NCBI RefSeq assembly: GCF_900103225.1
Contig: NZ_FNJH01000001.1
Location: 680,980 to 744,979, forward strand
Length of the DNA: 64,000 bases
Reading direction: 5' to 3'
From: Pseudomonas congelans
GTDB lineage: Bacteria > Pseudomonadota > Gammaproteobacteria > Pseudomonadales > Pseudomonadaceae
The notes beneath the pieces are model-generated. The model saw nothing but the letters and a program-made list of their open reading frames with translations, did not search any database and was not told where the DNA came from. Position 1 is the stretch's first letter; every line of letters starts with the position of its first letter. The position numbers and the translations under genes are program-made. Shown here one piece after another: positions 18,253-26,252 of the stretch.

Positions 18253-18386
18253 AAGTGCCTCCTCAATCCATGGCGCTACTGTAGAGGGCAAGCAGGCAAG
18301 GCAGAAATCGACGCTCTCAATAGTGGTCATTGATAACAACGAGGGTCTGGCGCATTGCATTGGCAGCCCATAGTGTGAGCACACCA

Positions 18387-18420
18387 ACAAAAAACCCGCC
18401 TGAAAAGGCGGGTTTTTTGT
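18387..18420. terminator. Bidirectional terminator with GAAA tetraloop
   Basis: ACAAAAAACCCGCCT pairs perfectly with AGGCGGGTTTTTTGT (15 bp) around the loop GAAA. The A-run and T-run make it work on both strands; it closes the Tyr/Pro-rich gene on the minus strand. Confidence 0.88.
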
Positions 18421-18424
18421 TCTG

Positions 18425-18784
18425 TTACCAGCGGCCGCGTGGCGGACCGTAGTAATAGCCAGGGCCTGGTGGTGGCCCGTAATAATGATGGTAGTAGCCA
18501 GGCGGTGGAGGCGGTGGATAGCGCTCGACGACCTGATAGACCGGGGCCGGCTGGTAATAGACCGGTGGCGGCGCGTAGTAGACCGGGCGCTGCTGCACAT
18601 ACACCGGCTCGCGCTCGACGTACACCGTTCTGTCGCGACCTGAAGACACCGCCGCCCCGACAACGGCAGCGCCAACGATAGCACCTACCACGGCAGGGCC
18701 ACCCCAGCCACGGTCAGCATTCGCCTGGCCAGCAAGGGCCAGGGCACCTACAAACAAGGCGATCTTGGGGATTTGACGAATCAT
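18425..18784 (-). CDS. Secreted Tyr/Pro-rich low-complexity protein
   Basis: This is a 119-residue protein with a signal peptide (about 1-23, ending QANADR), a glycine/alanine/valine-rich hydrophobic stretch (about 28-47), then a tail made almost only of tyrosine, proline, valine and glycine (for example PVYVQQRPVYYAPPPVYY). Such proteins are common in Pseudomonas as periplasmic or envelope proteins of unknown function. The Gly-zipper-like segment could insert in or associate with a membrane. Confidence 0.85.
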   Translation of the reverse strand: MIRQIPKIALFVGALALAGQANADRGWGGPAVVGAIVGAAVVGAAVSSGRDRTVYVEREPVYVQQRPVYYAPPPVYYQPAPVYQVVERYPPPPPPGYYHHYYGPPPGPGYYYGPPRGRW

Positions 18785-18994
18785 GACTGTTCCTCGCTCT
18801 CAACCCGTTGTCGCGCGCCTGCATCATTCTCAAGCACTGCCACGGGATAACACTATGACATCGAAATTGTAAGAATCTGCGAAAGTGCTGAGTAAATTTT
18901 ATGTAAGGTGTGCGGCGTATGTCCTCGCGTTCACTGGTGCGTAGCATACGCTTTTGTCGAAGATTCAAGCCATTACAGTCTGGAGGAAACACCG

Positions 18995-19810
18995 ATGCCC
19001 GTCACTGCTAACAGGGAGACATTATTGTGCATGTCCATGGCCGCCCGTCCCGGCAACTTTGGTGTGCGCTTCCATAATCATCTTTACCAGCAGTTGGGCT
19101 TGAACTTCTATTACAAGACTTTTGCGCCCAATGACCTTGCCGGCGCAGTGGCCGGCATACGCTCGCTGGGGATTCGTGGTAGCGCGGTTTCGATGCCTTT
19201 CAAGGAGGCCTGCATCGAACTGGTCGACGAGCTGGACGCCTCGGCTGCCGCTATCCAGTCGATCAATACCATCGTCAATACCGACGGGCATCTGAAGGCG
19301 TTCAACACCGATTACATCGCCGTCGCTCAACTGATGGAGAACCACGCGGTACCGCGCAGCGCGTTTGCCCTGCGTGGAAGCGGGGGGATGGCCAAGGCCG
19401 TTGCGTTCGCGCTGCGTGATGCGGGTTTCACCGAGGGTCTGATCGTGGCCCGCAACGAGCAGGCCGGTCGGCGTCTGGCAGAGGCGTGCGGCTTTCGCTG
19501 GCAGGCGGAGCTGGGCGAAGCGCGGCCACCCTTGCTGGTCAACGTCACGCCGTTGGGCATGCAGGGTGCACAAGCTGACGAGCTGTCGTTTGATCTGCAA
19601 GCCATCGACGCCGCTGAAACAATTTTCGACGTGGTGGCTACCCCCGCCGACACGCCGCTGATCCAGGCTGCACGTCGCCTGGGCAAGCGCGTGGTGAGTG
19701 GTGATGAAGTGGCGGCGATCCAGGCATTGGAGCAGTTTGTGCTCTATACCGGGGTGCGCCCGACCGACGAGCAGTATCAGCAGGCGGCAGCCTTTGCCAG
19801 AGCCGGCTAG
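18995..19810 (+). CDS. Shikimate dehydrogenase-like (AroE paralogue)
   Basis: This is a 271-residue AroE-fold NAD(P)-dependent enzyme. The catalytic lysine (K70 in MPFK) and aspartate (D106 in NTD) and the N91 position are present, and a GSGGMAKAVA nucleotide loop follows. The usual serine pair of the shikimate pocket near the N-terminus (SxS before P-x-x-H-N) is replaced by an ARPGNFGVRFHN stretch, so it is a paralogue of AroE, perhaps of the AroE-like-1/SDH-L type. ATG at 18995 has TGGAGGAAA upstream. It stands alone in its orientation. Confidence 0.85.
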   Translation: MPVTANRETLLCMSMAARPGNFGVRFHNHLYQQLGLNFYYKTFAPNDLAGAVAGIRSLGIRGSAVSMPFKEACIELVDELDASAAAIQSINTIVNTDGHLKAFNTDYIAVAQLMENHAVPRSAFALRGSGGMAKAVAFALRDAGFTEGLIVARNEQAGRRLAEACGFRWQAELGEARPPLLVNVTPLGMQGAQADELSFDLQAIDAAETIFDVVATPADTPLIQAARRLGKRVVSGDEVAAIQALEQFVLYTGVRPTDEQYQQAAAFARAG

Positions 19811-19833
19811 CCCGGCAGGTCGGACGGGGCACG

Positions 19834-20508
19834 TTACTCCTCGGTGTGCTCCAGCCTGGCCAGACGTTCTTCAAGGGCCGCGACACGTGCCTCCAGCTCA
19901 TCGATACGCTGGCTGGCCGCCGGGCTTGCCGAATGTCGCTCCGGTGCCTGCTGGCGAGCGGCAAGCAACTCATGCAGGGATTCCGGGTCGCCCAGCAGGT
20001 GCATGTAACGGTCTTCGCGCTGACCCGGCTGACGCGGCACGAGCATCGCCAGGCCTCTGGCGATCAGACGTTCCAGCTGGTGGACGACCTGCTCGCTGTC
20101 CTCGAAATCGTGCATGCGGTTACTGCGGGTCAGCAGTTCGTTGACGGTCTGCGGCCCGCGCAGCAGCAACAGGCCAGTGAGTATCACCTGCGCCGGGACC
20201 AGCTCGAGTCCCTTGTCGACCCTGTGCTCCCAGCGATCGGCGCGACTGCCCATGACCAGCCGTGTCAGACCGCGGCCTTCCAGGGCTCGCAGGCTCTGAC
20301 CGACCTGGCCCTGGGTGAGGTTCATGACCGGGTCGCGACTGGTCTTCTGGTTGCAGGCGGTCACCAGTGCATTGAGGGTAAGCGGGTAGGTTTCCGGGTT
20401 GGTTGCCTGTTTCTCGATCAGGCAGCCCAGAATGCGCACTTCGGTGCCGTTGAGTTGTAACGCCTCGGCATTCGGGGAAGATTCGGTGGAGGACGATTCG
20501 ATGGACAT
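19834..20508 (-). CDS. YceH/UPF0502 (DUF480) family protein
   Basis: This is a 224-residue protein of the conserved YceH family, with two winged-helix domains (about 20-95 and 105-185) suggesting nucleic acid binding, and a C-terminal coiled coil (about 193-220: [20 protein letters not shown]). The segment [23 protein letters not shown] is the family hallmark. It converges on the AroE-like gene with 23 bp between stops. Its function is not firmly established. Confidence 0.92.
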   Translation of the reverse strand: MSIESSSTESSPNAEALQLNGTEVRILGCLIEKQATNPETYPLTLNALVTACNQKTSRDPVMNLTQGQVGQSLRALEGRGLTRLVMGSRADRWEHRVDKGLELVPAQVILTGLLLLRGPQTVNELLTRSNRMHDFEDSEQVVHQLERLIARGLAMLVPRQPGQREDRYMHLLGDPESLHELLAARQQAPERHSASPAASQRIDELEARVAALEERLARLEHTEE

Positions 20509-20662
20509 GACGCTTCCCTGAGTGATGGCGGTGGATCAGCGTAGGGCGTGGCGGAAATTATTGCCAGTGTCTGCTGCACGGATCTGCAGAGACGCTGAAA
20601 AGTGTCACGGCGTTTGGCGTCATGTGGGTCTATAATTGCGCCTTTCTCAATCAGGATATGTC

Positions 20663-21172
20663 ATGTCTATTTCCCTGTACGCCGCTTCCATTCCTGTCTT
20701 TCAGCAGATGCTCAACGCGCTGAGCGACGTTCTGACCAAAGCCGAAGCCTACGCGACCGAGAAGAAAATTCAGCCGCCAGCCTTGCTGCAGGCGCGTCTG
20801 TTCCCGGACATGTTGCCGTTTACCCGTCAGGTGCAGATCGCTGTCGACTTTGCCAAGGGTGCCTCGGCGCGGCTGGCAGGCGTCGAGATCCCGCAATACG
20901 ATGACACCGAAACCACCTTTGCCGAGTTGCAGGCACTGCTTGCCAAGACACTCGCGTTCATCGGCAGCATCACCCCTGATCAGGTCGACGGCAAGGAAGG
21001 CATCGAAATCGTCCTGCGTCCCGGCACTGAGAAGGAGAAACGCCTGAACGGTCAGGCCTATCTGCTCAGCTACGCCCTGCCGCAGTTCTTCTTTCACGTC
21101 ACGACCGCCTACGATCTGCTGCGCCATAACGGCGTTGAAATCGGCAAGCGTGATTTCATGGGCAAGTTCTAA
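20663..21172 (+). CDS. DUF1993 family protein
   Basis: This is a 169-residue helical-bundle protein of the DUF1993 family, related to DinB-type folds. It carries the conserved MSISLYAASIPVFQQML start and ends in HVTTAYDLLRHNGVEIGKRDFMG. ATG at 20663 has AGGA 7 bp upstream. It reads divergently from yceH. No activity is known. Confidence 0.9.
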   Translation: MSISLYAASIPVFQQMLNALSDVLTKAEAYATEKKIQPPALLQARLFPDMLPFTRQVQIAVDFAKGASARLAGVEIPQYDDTETTFAELQALLAKTLAFIGSITPDQVDGKEGIEIVLRPGTEKEKRLNGQAYLLSYALPQFFFHVTTAYDLLRHNGVEIGKRDFMGKF

Positions 21173-21264
21173 AGCACGTGTGGGGCTGAAGCCTCGCTGA
21201 TAGTCTCGCCCCATGCTGCGTGCTCATCGTTACACACGTCAGCTTTTGATTCTGCCTGGAGGCC

Positions 21265-21368
21265 GTGGGAGCGAGCCGGGCGACGCTTCGCTTGTTCGCG
21301 AAGGGTCGGTATGGTCGTGGAAAATGCATCGACTGACGCGCCGTCTTCGCGAGCAGGCTCGCTCCCAC
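21265..21368. repeat. REP pair (BIME-like), copy 1
   Basis: A 38-bp element at 21265-21302 begins GTGGGAGCGAGCC and ends TTCGCGAA. A 23-bp partner at 21346-21368 in the opposite orientation reads TTCGCGAGCAGG then CTCGCTCCCAC. The 13-base arms GTGGGAGCGAGCC and GGCTCGCTCCCAC pair perfectly over a 78-base centre. The same two elements recur at 35008-35074. Confidence 0.8.
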
Positions 21369-21437
21369 AAGACTCATGTATAGCGATGAGTGCTCAGCGC
21401 GCCTATCGCGCCAATGCTCCGCGTTTGCACGCATTGG

Positions 21438-21454
21438 GTGACGCTACGCGTCAC
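21438..21454. repeat. GTGACGC palindrome, copy 1
   Basis: GTGACGC and GCGTCAC flank a 3-base centre (TAC). A near-identical unit lies 115 bp further right. Confidence 0.6.
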
Positions 21455-21552
21455 AAATCTGCAGCCTTGCGCGGTATCCAGCGCATAGGAGTCTCAGGTT
21501 TTGCTGCTGCCTGTATCTCGGGCCGGATTGAATGATGCAACATGGCTGCAAG

Positions 21553-21569
21553 GTGACGCAGAGCGTCAC
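21553..21569. repeat. GTGACGC palindrome, copy 2
   Basis: GTGACGC and GCGTCAC flank AGA. It is followed by GAAATGCATTACCACCCGGA and then the AGCGTGGGAACGA pattern, a combination known as a dispersed intergenic repeat in Pseudomonas. Confidence 0.6.
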
Positions 21570-21649
21570 GAAATGCATTACCACCCGGAGCGTGGGAACG
21601 AGAATTGTCGGAGTGTCAGCCCTGGTTTCGGGTTTTACCTCACGAAATG

Positions 21650-21674
21650 CATGCCAATGCGCAGCATTGGCATG
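21650..21674. repeat. Stem-loop upstream of the MFS gene
   Basis: CATGCCAATGC pairs with GCATTGGCATG around a 3-base loop. A related inverted repeat (CTCTCGTGCCAA with its partner) lies at 28129-28160. Confidence 0.6.
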
Positions 21675-21755
21675 ACAGTCATCTTCAAGCCGCTTTAATT
21701 TCCCTCCCGCAGGCCGCGCTGTTGCAGCGGGCTGTATTGTTGTTCTGGAGTATTC

Positions 21756-22910
21756 ATGTTGTTGCCCATACTTCTGCTGTCAGCCGCCGGGTTTACCGTG
21801 CTGACCACAGAATTCGTTATCGTCGGTCTTTTGCCAGCCGTTGCCCGCGACCTGAATGTCACGGTCTCCCAGGCAGGGCTGCTGGTGACGCTGTTTGCGT
21901 TCACCGTCGCCGCCTTTGGTCCTTTTCTGACCGCCTATTTTTCGCGCTTCGAGCGCAAGCGCCTGTTTGTCAGCATCCTGGTGCTGTTCGGCTTTTCGAA
22001 TGTTCTGGCGGCGCTGGCGCCCAATATCGCCGTGATGGGTATCGCCCGGCTGATTCCCGCGTTGGGGTTGCCGGTATTCTGGGCGCTGGCCAGCGAGACC
22101 GCCGTGGACATTGTCGGTCCGCAGTTTGCGGGCCGGGCGATTGCCAGGATCGGATTCGGCATCGTTTGCGCTACGGTGTTCGGCATTCCCATCGGTACCC
22201 TGATCTCCGACGCATTCGGCTGGCGCACGGCCTTTCTGGTGCTGGCGGTTCTGGCGTTCGCCAAGGCGCTGTTGCTGACGGTCTATCTGCCGAAGACGGC
22301 TGCCAAGAAGAACCCGGTATCGATTCTCAAACAGTTCGGCATCTTGCGCAGCCGGATGATGCAGGGGCACGTGCTGCTCTCGGTGCTGGTGTTCAGCGGC
22401 ATGTTCACGGCATATACCTACCTGGCGGACATGCTCGAACGTCTTGCCGGTTTCGACGGCACACTAGTGGGCTGGTGCCTGATGGGCTTTGGCGCTGTCG
22501 GCTTGCTGGGCAACTCCCTGGGTGGGCGCATGGTCGATCGCCATCCGTTGATTGCCAGCCTGGTGTTCTGCGCATTCATGGTGGTCGGCATGGTCGCGGT
22601 GGTGCCGAGCATCAACTCGGTGGTGGCCTTGCCTCTCGCGCTGGCGGTCTGGGGGATCACCCAGGCGGCCTTGTTCCTGGTCAGTCATGTACGGTTGATC
22701 AAGGCCGCGCCGCAAGCGCCAGCGTTCGCGGCGTCACTGAACATAGCCGGTGCCAACCTCGGCATCGGCATCGGCGCGGTGATCGGCGGCAGGGTCATCG
22801 ATCACCTGGGGCTGGGCAACGTCGGTTTTGCCGCCGCGGGCATCATCGTGCTTGCGATTGTGCTGGCACTGCTGTTGATCAAGCGTGATCCGGGTCCGCT
22901 CCCGGCTTAG
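21756..22910 (+). CDS. MFS transporter (AraJ/YdhP-like efflux)
   Basis: This is a 384-residue major facilitator protein with about 12 membrane spans, of the sugar-efflux/drug-efflux AraJ-YdhP type. The loop FSRFERKRLFVSI between spans 2 and 3 matches the family's cytoplasmic signature region. ATG at 21756 has CTGGAG closely upstream. Its stop overlaps the nhaR stop by four bases (convergent). The substrate is unknown. Confidence 0.92.
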   Translation: MLLPILLLSAAGFTVLTTEFVIVGLLPAVARDLNVTVSQAGLLVTLFAFTVAAFGPFLTAYFSRFERKRLFVSILVLFGFSNVLAALAPNIAVMGIARLIPALGLPVFWALASETAVDIVGPQFAGRAIARIGFGIVCATVFGIPIGTLISDAFGWRTAFLVLAVLAFAKALLLTVYLPKTAAKKNPVSILKQFGILRSRMMQGHVLLSVLVFSGMFTAYTYLADMLERLAGFDGTLVGWCLMGFGAVGLLGNSLGGRMVDRHPLIASLVFCAFMVVGMVAVVPSINSVVALPLALAVWGITQAALFLVSHVRLIKAAPQAPAFAASLNIAGANLGIGIGAVIGGRVIDHLGLGNVGFAAAGIIVLAIVLALLLIKRDPGPLPA

Positions 22911-23809
22911 CCCGCATCGGTAAACAGTTGGTTCCGGGCACTTTCGGCAATGGCGACAACGCCGGGGTGCCTGACCTTGCGCTCGACGGTAATGGCGTAG
23001 AACGATTCGGTCACCGCGTCCGTATGACCAATCACTTGTACGCCATACTGGTCCTCCACTTCATCGGCGATCACGCTGGGCGCCACGAACACGCCGCTGC
23101 CGGATTTGCCAAACGCCTTCATCAGCGCGCTGTCATCGAATTCGCCAATGATGCGCGGCTGAATGCTCTGTTCGGCAAACCAGCGCATCAGTCTGCCGCG
23201 AACCACGGTTTCCTGACCCGGAATCAGCAAGGGTGCGCCGTGCATGCACTGCGGAAAATCCGTGCCGATACGCTCCGCCATTTCACGCGTGGCGAAAAAA
23301 CTGACCCCGCATTCTCCCAGCTTCTGGCTATAGCCCTTGATGTCCAGGTGTGGCGGCATGGGGCTGTCGGAAATCACCAGATCCAGACGCTGGATTGCCA
23401 GGTCTGCCAGGAGTCGCTCCAGTTTGTCCTCGCGACAGGTGATGCGAATGGACTCATCCAGCGTCATGGTCGGAGCGATCAAGCGGTAGACGATGGATTT
23501 GGGCACTACGTCGGCCACGCCGATGCGCAACAGCAATTGCTGTTCATCCGGCTGTGAGCGCAGCAGGTTTTCCAGGTCATTGCCGAGCTGGAACATTTGT
23601 TCGGCGTAGGGCAGGGCGAGGCGACCTGCTTCGGTCATTTCCAGTTGCCGACCGACGCGCTGGAACAGATCGACCCCCAGTGACGCCTCAAGCAGGCTGA
23701 TCTGCCCGCTGACGGTCTGCGCGGTCAGATTCAGCTGTTCGCAGGCGCGCACGATGCTGCCGGTCTTGGCCACGACCCAGAAGTAGTGAAGCTGGCGGTA
23801 ATTGAGCAT
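22907..23809 (-). CDS. nhaR: LysR-family activator NhaR
   Basis: This is a 300-residue LysR regulator matching NhaR, which in enterics senses sodium and activates the Na+/H+ antiporter gene. The start LNYRQLHYFWVVAKTGSIVRA and the segment TAQTVSGQISLLEASLG are typical of NhaR. No antiporter gene is next to it here, so the target lies elsewhere or differs. It reads away from the small lipoprotein gene at 23941. Confidence 0.88.
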   Translation of the reverse strand: MLNYRQLHYFWVVAKTGSIVRACEQLNLTAQTVSGQISLLEASLGVDLFQRVGRQLEMTEAGRLALPYAEQMFQLGNDLENLLRSQPDEQQLLLRIGVADVVPKSIVYRLIAPTMTLDESIRITCREDKLERLLADLAIQRLDLVISDSPMPPHLDIKGYSQKLGECGVSFFATREMAERIGTDFPQCMHGAPLLIPGQETVVRGRLMRWFAEQSIQPRIIGEFDDSALMKAFGKSGSGVFVAPSVIADEVEDQYGVQVIGHTDAVTESFYAITVERKVRHPGVVAIAESARNQLFTDAG

Positions 23810-23940
23810 ATTTTCTGCCGATTCGGTAAAACCGAAGTATATGCCTTATAAAATCGAATTTTCCTTATGTTTCAAGCTGTCTAGAATCCGCTCCAACGCC
23901 GGGCTGAACATGCCGCCCGGTTTCACTGATTGAGGAGCCC

Positions 23941-24183
23941 ATGAACAAAGTCCTTTACGCTGTATTACTGAGCGGTTCGCTGCTGGTGGTCACGGGATGC
24001 GATCAGCTAGAGTCTTCCACCAAGCATGTGGTGAACGCCGCCGCTGACAGTTCAAAACAGGTGGTCGATGACACTCATAAAGCCGCGACCCAGGCACTGG
24101 ACGAGGCCAGGCAGGAACTTTCGTTGCAGGAACCACCACCAAACTCGGCTGAAACCGAAAACACGTCTGATAAAGAAATCTGA
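23941..24183 (+). CDS. Small outer-membrane or periplasmic lipoprotein
   Basis: This is an 80-residue lipoprotein. The signal peptide ends in the lipobox VVTGC (C20), after which a charged helix rich in alanine, glutamine and aspartate follows. No family is recognised. It lies 34 bp before the TerC gene in the same direction, so the two may be co-transcribed. GAGGAGCCC precedes the ATG. Confidence 0.8.
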   Translation: MNKVLYAVLLSGSLLVVTGCDQLESSTKHVVNAAADSSKQVVDDTHKAATQALDEARQELSLQEPPPNSAETENTSDKEI

Positions 24184-24217
24184 CTTACAACTATTGGCGC
24201 AGGCAGGGCAGTGATCT

Positions 24218-24976
24218 ATGGAATACCTATTGGAACTCGCGACAAGTCCGGCAGCCTGGATCGCGCTGGCGACACTGGTGGTGATGGAAGTCGTACTGGG
24301 CATCGATAACCTGATTTTCATCTCGATTCTCACCAACAAGCTGCCTGAGCATCAGCGCGAGAAGGCTCGCAAGCTGGGTATCGGCATGGCGCTGGTGATG
24401 CGCCTGGGTCTGCTCAGTACCGTTGCGTACATCGTGCAACTGACAGAGCCGGTTTTCGAGGTGTTCGGTCAGGCGTTCTCATGGAAAGACATGATCCTGA
24501 TTGCCGGTGGCCTGTTCCTGGTCTGGAAGGCAACCACGGAAATTCACCACAGCATGGACATCAAGACCGAGGAAGAGAAAGCCCTGGGTTCGGTGGTGAT
24601 GTTGAGCATGAGTGCGGCGATCGTACAGATCCTGATGCTGGACCTGGTGTTCTCCATCGACAGTATCATCACTGCCGTGGGTATGACCGAACACCTGCCG
24701 ATCATGGTTATCGCGGTAATCTCTGCTGTCGTGGTGATGCTTGTCGCAGCCAACCCGTTGGCAAAGTTCATCAACGACAACCCGACGGTGGTCATGCTGG
24801 CACTGGGCTTCCTGATCATGATCGGTATGACGCTGATCGCCGAAGGTTTTGGCGCCCATGTGCCCAAGGGCTACATCTACGCGGCGATGGCCTTCTCGGC
24901 AGCCGTTGAAGCCTTGAACATGCTGGTACGCAGGGCAAGACGCAAGAAAGCCGTTACCCAGGTGTCCACGCACTGA
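24218..24976 (+). CDS. TerC family integral membrane protein (YgdQ/YoaE-like)
   Basis: This is a 252-residue protein of the TerC superfamily with about seven membrane spans. It carries the conserved [13 protein letters not shown] stretch in span 1 and [16 protein letters not shown] in the middle, with the membrane aspartates thought to bind metal. Members act in manganese export or tellurite resistance; this short form resembles YgdQ. It is closed by a strong hairpin. Confidence 0.92.
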   Translation: MEYLLELATSPAAWIALATLVVMEVVLGIDNLIFISILTNKLPEHQREKARKLGIGMALVMRLGLLSTVAYIVQLTEPVFEVFGQAFSWKDMILIAGGLFLVWKATTEIHHSMDIKTEEEKALGSVVMLSMSAAIVQILMLDLVFSIDSIITAVGMTEHLPIMVIAVISAVVVMLVAANPLAKFINDNPTVVMLALGFLIMIGMTLIAEGFGAHVPKGYIYAAMAFSAAVEALNMLVRRARRKKAVTQVSTH

Positions 24977-24994
24977 TAACTGGCGAAGTTGTAA

Positions 24995-25028
24995 AAAAGG
25001 TCGACCCTGGCAACAGGGTCGACCTTTT
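24995..25028. terminator. Bidirectional terminator after the TerC gene
   Basis: AAAAGGTCGACCCTG pairs perfectly with CAGGGTCGACCTTTT around GCAA. It lies 19 bp after the stop codon. Confidence 0.88.
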
Positions 25029-25096
25029 GCATTCACGGTGCTGGCAAATGTGCTGAGGAGGGCAGATCAGCTACACGCTGCTCATACCCCTATAAA

Positions 25097-25279
25097 TCAG
25101 CTGGCTGCTACAGCGGGGGGCTTGATGTGCTTTGCAAGTACAGCCTGTTGTGCCGCACGCGGCTCGACGCTGCGCGGCTGATGATGGCGACGGGATACGC
25201 GCATCACCCCCCACAGCATCGCGCTGGCGACGGCGAGCCACGAAGCGATCAGCATCACTATTGTCAATTCCAGGCTCAT
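25097..25279 (-). CDS. Small single-span membrane protein (60 aa)
   Basis: This is a 60-residue protein with one N-terminal membrane span (about 4-26, LTIVMLIASWLAVASAMLWG) and a basic tail (VSRRHHQPR). ATG at 25279 has the strong ribosome site GTGGAGGCACTT, nearly the same as that of the small gene at 18252. Function unknown. It converges on the TerC gene. Confidence 0.68.
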   Translation of the reverse strand: MSLELTIVMLIASWLAVASAMLWGVMRVSRRHHQPRSVEPRAAQQAVLAKHIKPPAVAAS

Positions 25280-25496
25280 AAGTGCCTCCACATCCTGCTT
25301 TTTGTTGCGGTCTTGATAACTGACAGTTTAGTACGGGGCATGTTTCGGTTAATTGACCAGTGGCATCGGGCTATGAATTATTTTCGCCATCCCGCTGGTC
25401 GAGGCGCCGCGCTGCTATACCCGAAACCCTGTCGGCTCTATCATCGCTGTCCAGGTCGGGTCGCGGGTTGCCCGACAACAGTTGAAGTGGGTGCAC

Positions 25497-26192
25497 ATGC
25501 TGTCGGTTTCTTTCTTTACCGGTATTCCCGGTACGCTGCGTTCAGGGCTGATTGTGGCCTTGCTGATGAGCCTTGCCGGTTGTTCGTCGATGGTTACGCC
25601 GGAGATCAAACGCCTTCCGGACCGGGTCGAGCTGACGTCGGTGCCGTTCTTCCGGGGTAATGCCTATCAAAGCGGGCCGATGGTTCTGGCAAGCATGCTG
25701 GCTAACCAGCAGGTGCAGACGACGCCCGGTTTGCTCGACAAGCCGTTGCAACTGCCGGGTGCCGAGGAGCGGCTCGAGCAGAACATGCAGAAGGTCGCGC
25801 GTGAATACGGTTTCATGGTGTACCCGCTTGATGGCCAGCTACAGGACCTGCTGACCCAGGTCTCGGCGGGCTATCCGGTGATGCTGCGTTTTGCCCAGGG
25901 CTCTGCACTGTGGAAAGGGCCTCGTTATGCGGTGTTGATCGGCTATAACCGGATCAAAGAGACCGTGCTGCTCAGCGCAGGCATGGATCGTCGCTACTCA
26001 ATGAGTTTCAGCAGCTTCGCGTCGGCCTGGAAAGACGCGGGCAGTTGGGCGGTACTGATTCAGTCGCCCCGGCAGTTGCCGGCCAACGTCGATGCGCAGC
26101 GCTGGTTGCAGGCGGCCGAAGCGTTATCGACATCAGGGCAGGAGCAGGCGGCGGGTGAGGCGAAAAGAACGCTGGCACGCGGCGTTAAATGA
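25497..26192 (+). CDS. Lipoprotein with degenerate C39-like peptidase fold
   Basis: This is a 231-residue lipoprotein. The signal peptide ends in LAGC with the lipidated cysteine at C29. The next part resembles a C39 bacteriocin-processing peptidase (VPFFRGNAYQSGP), but the nucleophile position holds serine (S59), and the usual histidine before the VLIGYN segment is absent (R143/Y144). The fold therefore looks catalytically dead. It resembles the PA2778-like C39-family lipoproteins. ATG at 25497 is preferred over TTG at 25482. A terminator follows. Confidence 0.75.
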   Translation: MLSVSFFTGIPGTLRSGLIVALLMSLAGCSSMVTPEIKRLPDRVELTSVPFFRGNAYQSGPMVLASMLANQQVQTTPGLLDKPLQLPGAEERLEQNMQKVAREYGFMVYPLDGQLQDLLTQVSAGYPVMLRFAQGSALWKGPRYAVLIGYNRIKETVLLSAGMDRRYSMSFSSFASAWKDAGSWAVLIQSPRQLPANVDAQRWLQAAEALSTSGQEQAAGEAKRTLARGVK

Positions 26193-26211
26193 AATCAACG
26201 CGGCAGGAACA

Positions 26212-26239
26212 AAAACGGCACCGATTATGGTGCCGTTTT
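26212..26239. terminator. Bidirectional terminator
   Basis: AAAACGGCACC pairs with GGTGCCGTTTT around a 6-base loop, between the convergent C39-like and flavoprotein genes. Confidence 0.88.
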
Positions 26240-26252
26240 ACGTTCAGCCGAC

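Larger units (their letters stand above)
21173..21755. other. Repeat-rich intergenic region (583 bp), no gene seen
   Basis: This gap holds no convincing gene. It contains a REP pair, two copies of a GTGACGC palindrome, a stretch with the AGCGTGGGAACGA pattern common between Pseudomonas genes, and a 25-bp stem-loop just ahead of the MFS gene. Confidence 0.75.
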
